A stretch of DNA of 64,000 bases from Nectonema munidae (lineage: Eukaryota; Nematomorpha; Nectonematoida; Nectonematidae): assembly GCA_030549495.1 (NCBI GenBank), contig JAUIRK010000087.1, positions 434,001 to 498,000 on the forward strand, written 5' to 3'. Positions 46,849 through 58,869 of the stretch are shown piece after piece. Each line of letters starts with the position of its first letter. Within the stretch, counting starts at the first letter, position 1. Position numbers and translations under genes: made by a program. The notes under the pieces are model-generated. The model searched no databases and was not told where the DNA came from. It worked only from the letters and a program-made list of their open reading frames with translations.

Positions 46849-47403
46849 CAGAGGCCTCATTTTAAGGGGGGCAAGTGGACAAATCCCCCCCCCCCCCGCC
46901 ACTTTTGAAAAAAAAGGAAATGTCTCCTCAACTTTTTGAAAGAAAATACGATATTTTTCCCAGTTATTTTTATATACATAAATAGAAATTGACACAGCAT
47001 ATATATAAAGGAGTTATAATCAGATCTTGTATCTTGTATGCATATACACATCATAAAACATGTCATGTGAATATGTGATACCTATAAAAATGTCTAATAT
47101 GTTCTTCACAAGAAACACATGTTTATTGTGAAGACGATTTAATATTTGTTTTGAAAGTTGTGAATATATATATATATTCAATTATCTGTGAAATGTCTGA
47201 ATTGGACAACAGTGAATATTCAAAATTGATTTAGATATGGAAAAAAGTAAATATTTTTTTAATATTTATATTTAAAAAACATAAAAAAAGTATTAGTTAT
47301 TACGAATGTGTCGTTTAATTTTTCCTAAATCTAATTTTGTAAGTTTAAAAAAATTTGTTTTCAAGAATGTCCCCCTACTTTTAAGATATCAGCGAGGCCC
47401 ATG
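46849..47403. mobile_element. Nonautonomous hAT with perfect 8-bp TSD
   Basis: The perfect direct repeat aatgtatg (46841-46848 and 47404-47411) flanks 555 bp. The ends are CAGAGGCCTC and, inverted, CATGGGCCTC. A run of 14 C lies near the left end, similar in style to the G-run MITE at 717-985. It abuts the 3' end of the Jockey-like LINE. Confidence 0.85.
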
Positions 47404-47411
47404 AATGTATG

Positions 47412-48800
47412 GGCATGTGAATAGGTGGTGGGTGTCGTGTGTGTGTGATATTGACAGAGTGGAATTTCTTGTACTTGCTTTTGCAGTTGGTGAGATATTG
47501 TTGAGGGAGCTGAGTAACGGTGATTTGTTCGTTCGGAGTTGTGCTAGGATTCTTCTGGTGTAATGGTGGGGAAGTGTTTGTTCACTCTTGTCGAATGTGG
47601 GAGTTGGTTTGTTGGTAATTTTATTGAAGTTATTTGGTGCAGATGGTCTTCAATTATTTGTGTGTATATTCTTGACATGTTATATTTAATGGTTACCTTG
47701 AAGTTGTGTTTGGGTGTGTGTCCAAATTTAGTGTATAGCTGATGTTATGGTGAATTAATTGTTTTTTGCATCTAGGTTGTTTTGGTTCTGTTGTAAGGTG
47801 ATGTAGAGGATGGTTGGGATGTAGTGTTTTTTGTCTGAGTTATGATGCGTGAAGTTTGATGTGATCTTCTAGATGTAGAATTTGAGACTCATCGTATAAG
47901 TGTTGAGTATTTTATACATTCTATATCCTGTTATTGTTCTGAGGGCTGTGTTTTGCATTATTTGTAATTTTTATTTACTGCTTGTAGATGTTATGGGAGA
48001 CCATATAGTGCTCGCATATTCCAGGATTCGATGTGTGATTGTTTTGTATGTAGTTAGTAGGGTTTATTTATTTTTACCCCAGTGTGTGGATGTTAGGACC
48101 TTCAAAATGTTGATAGTTTTTTGTGCTTTCTGTGTTGTGTTGGATATGCGTTTGTTGAACGTGAGTTTCACGTGAAAAGTTAAACCTTATATCGCGTGTT
48201 CTTTAGTTCGTATGTATTGTTTTGTTGTCGAGGTGTAGGTCAAGTGTTGTATTCTATTTTTCCGAGTCTGGAGTGAAAAGTGTAGCGGTAGTTTTGGTGA
48301 GCTTGTGTTTAAGTTGGTTTTCTTTAATCCATTTATGTATTATTTGTAAGTATAGTTCTATATTTTGTTCGGCAATATGTGTCTTCTAGTGTGAGCTGAG
48401 TATAGTGATGTCATCTGCTTAAGATACTAGTGTAACCTGTGGCGGTGGATTTGGAAAGTCAAATAAGTTGTTGAAAATATAATTGATAGGACTCCTCTTT
48501 GTGGTACTCCTGATTTTATATTATTTTGTCTTGATTTAATAGTATTGTATTATAATGTTCCTTTTAGGTAGTTTGCTATATATTTGATTATTGTGCTTAG
48601 AATGTTTGTATGGTGTAATTTATGTATCTGTTTGTAAATGGGCAATGCCAAGAGCTTTTGCCAAATCGAGTGCTATGGCTATGGCGTGTTTCGGTGGTTT
48701 CTTGTTGTTGAATCCATTTGTTATGACGTTGCTGATTGGGTGAAGCGCTGTAGTTGTAGATGAATCTCAAAGAATTTGTTATTGGCAGATGAATTAAGGT
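47412..48800 (-). mobile_element. Jockey/CR1-clade LINE, RT C-terminal half
   Basis: The minus strand reads 'AIAIALDLAKALG' near 48660, 'NNLFDFPNPPPQVTLVS' and 'ADDIT' near 48400-48470, then 'NTESTKNYQHFEG', 'NTQHLYDESQILHLEDHIKL' and 'PNHPLH'. This is the palm-to-C-terminus order of an arthropod Jockey-like RT. The Tyr before ADD is a stop (TAA) here. There are many other stops and frameshifts. No endonuclease part is seen; the copy is 5'-truncated. Confidence 0.7.
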
Positions 48801-49626
48801 TAAAACCTAAGAAAAATGAGAGTTGACAAAAGAACTTTCATCATCGCAAACATGAAAAATCCTAAATGTTAAATAATACCAGAAAGTTTTTCTGCTCCAA
48901 TATTTAACTACGTAAGTATTATGTCATACATTAAATTATACGGGTTATATCATCATAATCATCATCCATTTTGCCTTCTAGGCCTGTTTATTGTTCCCAA
49001 AGAGTCGGGGTCAACCAGTTTCCTGCAACAACTACGCCATTTCATTCTTTCTTTAGCATCACTTCGCACAAGCTTTCTGTGAATCACTTCATTCCATGCT
49101 TTTTTGGTCTTCCCCTCTTAATCTTTCCATCAATCAATTCATCTTTTATCTTCTTTACAACGTTCCCTTCGGACATCTTTTCGACATGACCAAATCAACG
49201 TAATAAACTTCTATATCCTCAATTCCAATTTTCTTTCTCAACACATCGTTAGCAATCCTATCTTTCAGCGTTTTTCCGCACATCATTCTCATCTCAGTTG
49301 TTTGTAGCCTTCTCGTGTCAGACTTCTTCATCACCCAGCATTCAGAACCGTAACAAATCATACTTCTAAGGCAAACTTTATACAGTCTTGCTTTTAGTTC
49401 GTCAGATAAAAAATTTCCACACAGTAAGCCGGATAATTTCTTGAACTTTTTCCAACCTAGACGTATTCGCGCTCTACGCTACTAGAAACATCACTGTTGC
49501 AATTGATCATATCGCCCAAATAACATAAATCATCAACAACATAGAACTTATCATCTCCTAATTTGACTTTTTCAACAAGAGTACTTACCCTGTCTCCATT
49601 TTTGCACTTTCTACAAACAAAGCCAC

Positions 49627-49765
49627 TCACTGCAGAAGAGAGCCCTTTATAGAGGAACAACTTTTGTGAACCCACTTATTACAAGTCGTACATAAAATGG
49701 CGTTTCTCATTACCCTCAGTCCACATAATGAACAGGGGTCGACACTACTCACTTTCCTGACACCA
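49627..49765 (-). other. Cys/His zinc finger inside LINE RT
   Basis: The reading 'CSLCGLRVMRNAILCTTCNK' continues into WVHKSCSSI and VCRKC after a short frame change. It gives a C-x2-C...C-x2-C...H-x3-C pattern. Similar fingers between palm and C-terminal region are known from other invertebrate LINE RTs. The role is unknown; nucleic-acid binding is a guess. Confidence 0.6.
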
Positions 49766-50244
49766 TTAGTTTTATTACTCACGATCATCACTTTGGTCTT
49801 TGCTATATTTACTTTTAATCGTTTGCTTTCAAGTGCTCTTTTCCATCCGGTATACTTAACATTCAATTCATCCAAACTATCACCTACAACTACCAAATCA
49901 TCAGCACACAAAAATTCACAATTATTTTTCGGGGTTTCCGAGCTCACAGCATCTATCACTATGATATACAACAAAGGACTTATTACAGACCCTTGATGAA
50001 CACCACCATTTATTTTAAACCACTCTGAAAGCTCACCTTAGATACGCACTGCTGTTCTTGAATCTCGATACATTTCCATTACTGTGTTCACTTCAAGCTC
50101 AAGTATACCCTTCTTTCTTAATGCCCAACGTATAACATTCCTAGGAACTGAATCAAAAGCCTTCTCAAGATCGACAAACGCTATATACAATTCTTTTCCA
50201 ACTCTCAAATACTTCTCAATCAGTTGCCTCTTTATGAAAATTGC

Positions 50245-50519
50245 GTTTATAGTGCCCTTTTTTGGTTAAAACCCCTTTTGGAAATCTTCAATTCCACTTT
50301 TCCTTTTTTTCCCCCTTCCAAAACCCTTTTCAAAACCTTTCATCCCTTTCTCTTCCTTTTTCAACTTTTTTAATTTTTTACCCTTTTTTCATCTCCCTTT
50401 CCCCTTTAAAAAAAAAAAAAAACTCTTTTTCCCCCCCTTTTTTTTTTTTTTTCTTCCATCATTCTTTTTTCTTTCCTTTTTTCTTAATTTTTTCAATTGA
50501 CACATCTCAATCACCTCAA
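50245..50519. other. Homopolymer-rich block replacing the centre of the LINE RT
   Basis: About 275 bp made almost entirely of 2-14-base runs of T, C and A. It lies between good RT sequence on both sides ('GVPIEVIEM' and 'GTINAIF'). The expected gap in the RT family is about 70-75 codons, close to this length. Residual blocks resembling 'KGFEKGF' and 'QKGF' can be discerned. A local consensus or sequencing failure is the most likely cause. Confidence 0.6.
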
Positions 50520-52340
50520 TAGGTACACCACTTGGGCAAACCGACTTACCATGTTTCATCTTCAATATAGCGGCCTTTATTTCCTCTGCTGTTATTAGCC
50601 TTACTGGTCCCTGGATAATATTGTTACTGGAAGAAATTTCCCAAGAATTTTCATTATTATAAATTTCTTCACAGTATCCTTTCCATGTTTTCAATCTGCC
50701 TTCTAGATCAAGATGTTTGTTTCCATTTTTATCTGATATGCAAGGCACGCCAACAATATCTTTTTTATTTCTAGTACTATGTTTTGCCATTTTAAAGACT
50801 TTTCTCATTCTTTCTTCTGGTCTCAAATTCTTTTAATTCCTTTTTAACTTCGCCAGTCATTGCCCTCCTAATGACCATTTTTGCCTCTTTCCTGCTCTCC
50901 ACATAATCCTTTCTAGCTAACTCCGTTTTTACTTTACGCCAATTTTTGTATTTCGATTTCTTATTTTTAACTGCATTCTTAACATCCTCGTCATTCCACC
51001 ACTAACTCTTTCTTTCTCTTCTAGATTTCGAGACGCCGCACACTTTTTTCATAACATTTGATAAAACCTTCATTTTGTCATCCCAGTAATTGGCCTCTTC
51101 CAGAACACGCTCTGCTTCTCCAACAAACTTTTCTTTTGTACGAGTCTCTTTCAGTTTCCAAGTTTTCACTCTCTCTTTCTTTTCCCTATTAATCGTTCGT
51201 TTCGGATTAAAAATCATGTTCGTAACTAACAGTCTATGTTGAGTCATCACTTCTTCCCCAGCAATCGCTTTCACGTCCTTAACTTTATCGCTTTTTCTAA
51301 CCAATATATAATCTGTTACACTCACTTTCCCGCCCGAATCAAAAGTTATCAATTTTTCCTTCTCTTTTTTGAAACAGGTATTGACAATCTTGAGGTCAAA
51401 ACTATCGGCAAACTCTAGCAGCATTTCTCTCTCTTTATTTCTTTTTCCAAAACCAAAACCTCCGTGAACGTCTTCGAAACCTTCAACATCTCTACCAACA
51501 TGTCCATTGAAATCATCAAGAACAACGCACTTACCCTTACTTTCATCATCACTTCAGTCAAACAATCGTAAAACTCCACTTTTTCTTCTAAACTAAGACC
51601 AAGCTATGGTGCGTAGGCAGATACAAATGTCAGCACTTCTTCGTAAACAGCCATCTCCATAATAATTACTCTACTCGAAACTCTTCTAACACTGACAATC
51701 TTTTCAAGCCAATCCTGATGAACCATTAGACCAACTCCGCCTTGTCCTACTTTGTTTCCAATCCAGTACAATTTGTATCCTTGCTCACCTGCTCTAATCA
51801 TCCGCGTGCTTTCTTTCTTATATCTCACTTCCTGCAGACCTGCAACAATTACTTTTCTTTCTACAAGCATATTCAGCACTTCTACCTACAAGCGAACCAA
51901 CATTTGCTGACGCAAATCTGAGTATTTTCATTGGCTTTCTAAGGGATACAAATTTAGGAATCCTGGGCTCCCAATGGTCTTTACCAGGGTCCGTCATGAG
52001 TCTTGTACTTAACTCTGAGAAAAACTCCTTCCCTGTGACTCTATTTGCAACTTAAAAGTTAAGGTTAAGAAACTGGGAACATAATTTTCCGTAGTATTTG
52101 AGTTGTTGTCGCATAATATTATTTTGGAGCGTGATTTTTATGACCGGATGCCCTTCCTGGCGCCAACCACTATTTGTATTCAGGACTGGAAACCTTTAGC
52201 CTTTATACAATCAAGTACTAAACCCACAAGGCAGTGGTAATTTGGAATCAGAATTATTTTCTCCTAGAACAAGAGCCAACCAAGGCTTTCGAGGCCTGTT
52301 ACTCGCTTTCGCCTCCAGGTCATTTAGTTTTAAACAAAAC

Positions 52341-53860
52341 CGCCACGTGAAGGCAGATCTAAAGACTTACTGTTCAGAGGCTGTAAGAGATGCATGTGTC
52401 ATATGAGGCATTTTATAAGAGAATCAAAGCTCAACCTCATTTTCCACCTCGACATAAACAGCATTAGAGAGAGGTCTTATATACGAGATATATGAATATC
52501 ATAAAATATAGACTCTTAAAATGCAAATTGCAATAACTAGAAATTTCGTGAACGAACTTATAATACTGTAGTTATATACATTATTGAGACGTATCAATAA
52601 AAACACTCTTGAAGCACTTTTGATAATAAATGAGAATTTTCCCTTTGTGTGTGATTAGTTAAAAATATACACACTTTATGAATTGGCTTTTCGTCTTATT
52701 CTTTTTTGTTAGAGATAGATCCTTGTCTTTAAACATGTGCTTTTCTTTCCCAATTGTAATTGGATCATGGTTCTTTGAGCGTTGTTTCATGCCATTTAGT
52801 CCTCCATTTTACTTTTTTTGTAAATTCTCTTGTGCTGATTTTGGTTTAGAAGTGAGAATATTTTGGTAGTCGTTGCTCTTCCAGTAAGACTTTGGACAGC
52901 GCTCAGTTTGTGTATTCTTGGGAATCATTGTCTTCCACAGGTTCACTTCCTGAGAGATCACTCTCAGAGGAGGTATGTAACTTTCTTTTAACCATTCTCT
53001 TCGGCAGTGTTCTAGCCTACCTCCTTTGAGTTAGCGCCAACGCCTTTCCCCGGAGAAAATTCCTATTTGGGAACTAAAGCTGCGGCCTACCTCTTTTTTT
53101 CTTCTATCAACTGCATTCACAAGCTCCTGGTGGTAGTATTGTGGTGGCAGGAGTTAATAGCGAAAAAAATAAAAAATGATTCCGACAAGCAGTGCGCCAA
53201 GCCTTGCTGCTGCATGAACATCAGTGATTGGCCTGGCAAAACTATATTACCCGGATGGTTAAAAGATTTGACCTGACAAGGAAGAATTTACACATTGTAT
53301 TCCTATTAACTTCCCACCAAATGGAGATATTGATGCATAACTGACACAACAAAACACACCCTTCCTATGTCCTTCATTTATGTATGTAGAAATGAGTGTC
53401 ACGAAATTAGAAATGGTATATATCCTTTAACTTAAAAATATCCAATAGCATATCGCTTTAGCTTTCTTTAGCGGGAAGTTTAAAAATATCTTTAAATGTT
53501 AAAATTATTTGTAATGTGTCCTTTAAAAATAAAATAAATTCAATCAAATTTCGATAACAATATTATGGATCCTATACGGTTAAATTTTAAAGATAAAAAA
53601 TGATGGCCCTTTCAATGTGCTTCTATGTCCCTGTCAAATAAAATTTCTTTCTAAGCTACTGTCTATGAGACCTTATTAACTAATAGCTATAAGCGATTTT
53701 TAGAATGTTAGATTCCACTTAAACAAGATTAGTTAGAATAGAAAATATATGAAGGAAAAGTAATCGATAAAAACTAATTTGATATAAAAATTAAATTAAG
53801 CTGCGCGTATAAAACTATGAAAAGATCAAAGTAAGAAACAAGAACATATACAGGTTAATA
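52341..53860. other. Intergenic sequence without recognised features
   Basis: More GC-rich in places (52880-53290) but without a convincing coding frame or repeat. The 69-codon frame at 53067 is unassigned. Confidence 0.4.
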
Positions 53861-53869
53861 TCTTGAAAC

Positions 53870-54960
53870 AATCTTCCCATACAAACGCAAAAAAAAATTT
53901 TAAAAGGACTAAAGACAAATAGTAGACAAACTTCTAAAAGAACAACACAACAAAGAAAAGCATCAAACTACAACAAGAAGTAAAAAAAAACACAAATTTA
54001 TTTATAAACCTATCCAAAGACACGCAAATTTCTTCTTCTTGGCCAAAAATTTGGCTTCCCTTATAAAAATCATAACATAAAACTTGAATGCAAATCTTCT
54101 TTTTACAAATCCCAGCACAAAGCCCTTTTGAAAAATTATTTTATTCATACAGAAAATACAAATACCAAAATTTCAACACAAAGCTCTAATAAAAAACCAA
54201 ATCCTTTTCACCAAACACAGAAATGTTTACACTAGTGCCCTCCTCTTAAAAACACACTTGAACATCAAAAAAATCTACTGAATAGTACTAGCGAAATCTT
54301 TTTTCACCCTTTAAAAAACTTAACTATTACACAATACAAAGACTACACAACTTTAAAAAATATAAAGACATTACCATCAGCCGATCAGAAAAAGGAGGAG
54401 AATTATGAGTAATAGATACTTTCACTTATAATAACTCAATTGAGAATGCAAAACACCATCTTATTTTCCCCAATTAAAAACCCAATTACTTTCACACACA
54501 CTCTTATATCCACTATCAACCGACTTACCAGAAAAATAAACTCACTTGAAATAATCAACAATATCCACAACATGTTAGTAACTAACACTCATTCAATACC
54601 AATATACGGCATTCCAAAAACACACAAAAATTTCTCACATCCTAAATTACGTCAAATTGTTAACTAAACTGACTTTGTAACGACTTATCGTGCACCTTTT
54701 ATACCTTACTATATAAAACATAATTCCCGATAATACTACACATGTAAGTTTTAACATCCATGATCTATACAATTCCATAATTCTTTAAAAACTCATAAGC
54801 CTCACACTCGAATTAATCCAAACCAACATTGAAAAAATTGATCTAACACTTTTTCCTATCATAACATACACACACTTCTACATGAAATACTCAACTTAAC
54901 GTTCTACAATAACATCATCATTAAAATTTTCAATCGCTCAGAATTATCCAAACTGTCATA
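53870..54960 (+). mobile_element. Penelope-like element fossil (RT N-terminal half)
   Basis: The + strand shows 'ITISRSEKGGE', the counterpart of the family's IVIKKADKGG motif, and 'SIPIYGIPKTHKNFSHPKLR', the counterpart of PxFYxLPKIHKxxxxPPGRPI. The order and spacing fit a Penelope-like RT. It is broken, with an A/C-rich composition unlike its surroundings, and old. Confidence 0.7.
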
Positions 54961-56079
54961 GATGTCTCAGTTGAAGATTTAGTCACTATCAAGATGAAAA
55001 ATTCATGAAATATTGAACATTTGAAAACAAATTAAAAGAAATTTAAGTTGAATAATTCTCATATTAATTTATCTATTGAATTAAAATATCTGTTAATATT
55101 ATTTTCACAGTTGCTTTCTGGAAAACTCTAGCACAATTTTATCAATTTTAAGATCTCATATGTTCATTCGTAAAATGACGATTTCACCAAGCCTAACTCA
55201 AAGATCGAAGAAAAACTTATTATTTGGTATACAAGACTCGATGAATCCGATAATGACATTGCAGAATTCATCCTTAAGATTAGTCGAAAACGTCTGACCC
55301 CATACGCTAGCCTAGGGTCAGATGAATGAACGAGTTTGTCCCCCATTTTGCTGCGCTAGATTAGGTTGATGAGCGAATGCTCACTAGCCAAAAGATAAAG
55401 ATTAAAAATATTTGATTCACATCTTTTTAATATTTGACAATAACATCACTCCACTTTTTCCTTCAAACTATTTTATTGATATCTGAAAAAGATTTAACCA
55501 GCAATGTATCCAAGCGTATCTTTTTCCAAGGCATTTTAATGTCTGAGGTCAATTTTACCAAGTGAGCGTTGAAGCTTCATTCTTAAAAAAAGGCATTCTT
55601 TAGCTACTACTGAACAAATTACTCTCCTTTTACCCAAACCTCTGAGTTACAACAAAATTAATTTTCGGTGCCAAAGAAATGAGATTGGTGGGTAATTTCA
55701 GTTTCATTAAACAACTGTATAATAAGCCCAAATTAATGTTACGACAGTAGCTTTTCTGGGCAATATTGGGGAAAATTTATCTTAACTAAAATGATTTGCC
55801 AGACGTATTTTATGAGATTTGTATCTGTCAAAGCTACAAAGACTATTTTTTGATGAACATGGGAAGGGAGAAATACTATTTCAATCGGATCCTTGGTGTA
55901 AATTTTTCATCTGCAGTACTTCAATTCATTATCCGCGATTAAATGCAACTTTTCACCCATGCACCTAAAGCTAAAAAATATTTTGTTACAGACTTGCAAT
56001 TGTTAGTCGCCTTACAATGTGTCATTAAAGTTTACACTCAAGCTTAGTTAGTTTAGGGAACATGATACTTGTCTTTATC
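54961..56079. other. Intergenic sequence, possibly decayed transposon
   Basis: Moderately GC-balanced, without a stable frame. It may be the C-terminal side of the piggyBac remnant at 56080, but no motif supports that. Confidence 0.35.
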
Positions 56080-56470
56080 TTTCTATTCATTTTTTTGAAA
56101 AATTAAACTTGCATGTGGTCACGAGTCTTTTGCAAAATATATTCCGAACGCAAAAAATGGTGGATTTCTTTGTATGAGACACATAGTCATTTTCTTTCAT
56201 TTTGGCTCGTATCATTAAACTAATAAAAAAACTCAAATGATAAAATTTGTGGAAACCTCTTTTCTTCTCTTTCAAATCTTTCTTTCGGACTTAACTGCGG
56301 ATGGTCCCAGTTATCTTTTTTTCGATCGCAAACATTTCGTTAACTAAGTCATACGATGAAAAAAAATTATCACACACATAGTGATAATTATTTGTGCACA
56401 GCTGATTTAACTTATTGGAAAAGTTCGAATATTTGAAATTTTTTAAACTCCAACTGATAGGGTGTCCAGA
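56080..56470 (-). mobile_element. piggyBac transposase fragment
   Basis: The minus strand reads 'NNYHYVCDNFFSSYDLVNEM' followed by 'KKITGTIRS' and RKKDLKEKKRG. This is the second catalytic aspartate block of piggyBac (VYVDNFFTSxxL...TGTxRxNRK). The ORF at 56275-56087 continues in frame without further recognisable motifs. No TTAA-flanked ends were located. Confidence 0.55.
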
Positions 56471-58180
56471 TGCTTGTGCATTACGTCTCTGTTCTTGTGT
56501 ACATTATAATTTCAATTTATATTATAATAATAATTTTAGTAAAAATCTTGAGTATCAGTTTTATATTTCTTATATTTTGAATTGAAGTGAAAAAAAATAT
56601 ATTCTTCATTACGAATTTATAATCTTTACTTTTTACAAAGTTTCCTATTTTTATACTTTGTTTGTAATTTTAAAAATATCTGGAAATTTCTATTTTATTT
56701 TATTATTTTATTATGAAATCAATAAAAGTAGGATTATGGCTTCCACCTAAAAAATTAAAAAAATTTAACAAATCTCTTTTTGAAAATTATTGCAAGTACT
56801 GATGATATTACTAATTTATACTTAAACAATTTAACCTTATTGTTTGGGCACCTCGTACAAATAAAATTAGAATGTTCATACCTATTTTTAAAACGGTTGT
56901 TCGAAGTAAATATGGGGTTGAAAAAGAATATAGACATTTTTTATCCCTTACAAAAGTAAGTAATATAACTAATATATGAAAACAGAAAATTTTTGTACTA
57001 AAAAGTTCTATATCATTGAATCTAGATTTTTCCAGATTTTATTTTTTGGAATTAAATGAATGGAAATAAAATGTTGACTTGTACTTGCAAAAATTCGACT
57101 TAATCCAACAGCCTCTCTTCAATAATTTTCTATTTTCTGAATTATATATCTTTTTTTATTGTACTTGTTAGAATTATTTGTCTTCTGGGTTCGATATTAC
57201 TTTTCTTGTTTTAAGGTTAAATCTTAAAATGAATATTTAAAATGTTTTATTGATTACTTTCAATTTCATTGATATGAAAATGCTAATTAGAATAATGTTC
57301 TATCAGGCAGTAATTTGGACTATATAAGAAAGTATTCTCTAAGGCGTGCCCCCATTGATTACAGTAACTGAAAGAATTAAAATAATGTATTAGAATACAC
57401 AAGTAAGGAAAAATGCTCTTATTCTATAGGCTAAATATAATTTATTTATCCTTAGATATTCATTTTTAATGTTTTAGTTTTTTTTTATCAAGATTACTTT
57501 TAATAATAAATAGTTTGTAATATTTTCACACTTTCATTAAAATTTTTGTTAATAAACCTTAGTACAAATAATTTCATTTATGTAATTTATAGTGTATAAC
57601 TTTTGGAATGGAATAGCAAATTTTCTAACAAAAATTTTGAACCTTTAATTTCTTTTTAAAAGGGTCGGCTTTAAATTTACGACTTCATACTTGTCAATTC
57701 ATGGACCCAAGTCCTAAATATATATTCAATTTACTTTACTAACTGAATATATGTGTAGGTAGAATATGATGATTATATAAGATAATTATTTTTTTTTCTC
57801 TGTTACCAATCTAGTTTCATAACATTTCGTTACTAAAAATTTTAAAATTTAATTTTAAAGCAACAATCCATCTCAGTACAGAGTAATCAAGCCACCTAAC
57901 CTCATTTGATATATGAATCAGGCTTGTTGGTAATTAGTGTGATGAGAAGCTGAGAAAAAACATTTACCTCCTAATCAATAAATATTGTATCAGATAGCGG
58001 AGTTATCTGATAAATGAGGTCTGGTTATATTGCAAATGAGTCTTCTAATACAACCCTTTCCATATGGTTTTTAGAAGACAAAATATTTTTAACTTTCGAA
58101 GACCAAATACAGAATCCGCTCAACCAAAAATTCTTTTCTCTAAACGCTTATCAAGATCATTTTTAGTTTACAGGTTAGGG
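56471..58180. other. Intergenic sequence without recognised features
   Basis: Strongly AT-rich. No features supported. Confidence 0.45.
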
Positions 58181-58589
58181 CAGGGGCCGGGAACCTTTTT
58201 GACTAAAAGAGCCCAAAAAAGACATATTTTAAAATCTAATCCTCTGAGAGCCATATATATATATATATATATTTAAATACTGATTACAACTAAATGGAAA
58301 AAGAAAACCAACAATTTTATAGTATAATAAGACTCGGAATTTATTTTAAACAACATTGTTTTATCGAAGTTATTTATTAATAAGCAAAGTCTGCATCATC
58401 ATTAGCTTTGTTTTTGTCGTCGTGATTCGTAATGATGACGAAATTAAGAGAGTAGAATTGGCAAGAAGGATATGCATTATCGCAATACCTCCCTTTATCC
58501 TGAAGACCGCCTAATTTATCTGAGAGCCATATGCAGTCATCAAAAGAGCCATGTCTGTCTCGCGAGTCATAGGTTCCCGACCTATAGTA
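58181..58589. mobile_element. Nonautonomous hAT, 409 bp
   Basis: The left end is CAGGGGCCGGGAACC, and the inverted right end contains TAGGTCGGGAACC with a few extra bases. Flanking 8-mers are ggttaggg (58173-58180) and ggttagag (58590-58597), 7 of 8. Inside are agagcc/gagagccat motifs on both sides and a (TA)n run at 58253-58271. There is no coding sequence. Confidence 0.7.
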
Positions 58590-58869
58590 GGTTAGAGTAT
58601 GGCATATCTAGTGATAAAAACGGCAACTGTGACCATCGGTTTCAATAAATGATAAATAGCGATAAGGAGGGACAACGGTTTTTACACCGATGAGTAATGA
58701 TCTATCATATGAATGATTTTGTTCTCTTGTTGAGATAGAACAATGGTTCATAATGTTTGTAAAAAATTTCAGCGTGGCGGTCTCTAAAAAATTTTTAATT
58801 GTTTGGGATATCATTTAAAAAAAATAAATCAACATATAAACTACTGTACTAAAAAAATCGACACACTTG

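Larger units (their letters stand above)
48950..52340 (-). mobile_element. RTE-like LINE, nearly full length, decayed
   Basis: Order on the minus strand: a 5' region (52340-51950) with ggttggcgccaggaagggca; APE endonuclease (51930-51000) with 'VIVAGLQEVRYKKES', 'GQGGVGLMVHQDWL' and 'TFVSAYAP'; and RT (50830-49700) with 'EEIKAAILKMKHGKS', 'AFVDLEKAFDSVPRNV', 'GVHQGSVISPLL' and 'FLCADDLVVVGDSLDEL'. A Cys/His finger inserted after the palm (49760-49627) and a C-terminal 'MICYGSECWVMKKSDTRRLQ' (49361 downwards) follow. The 3' tail is a (GATGAT)-like run at about 48950. It is broken by several frameshifts, and its RT centre is replaced by homopolymer-rich sequence. Length of about 3.4 kb is normal for the clade. 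Confidence 0.85.

Noticed and set aside
55160-55346. 60-codon minus frame with RLILRMNS-type sequence
   Set aside because: No motif, and not in frame with the piggyBac remnant at 56080.
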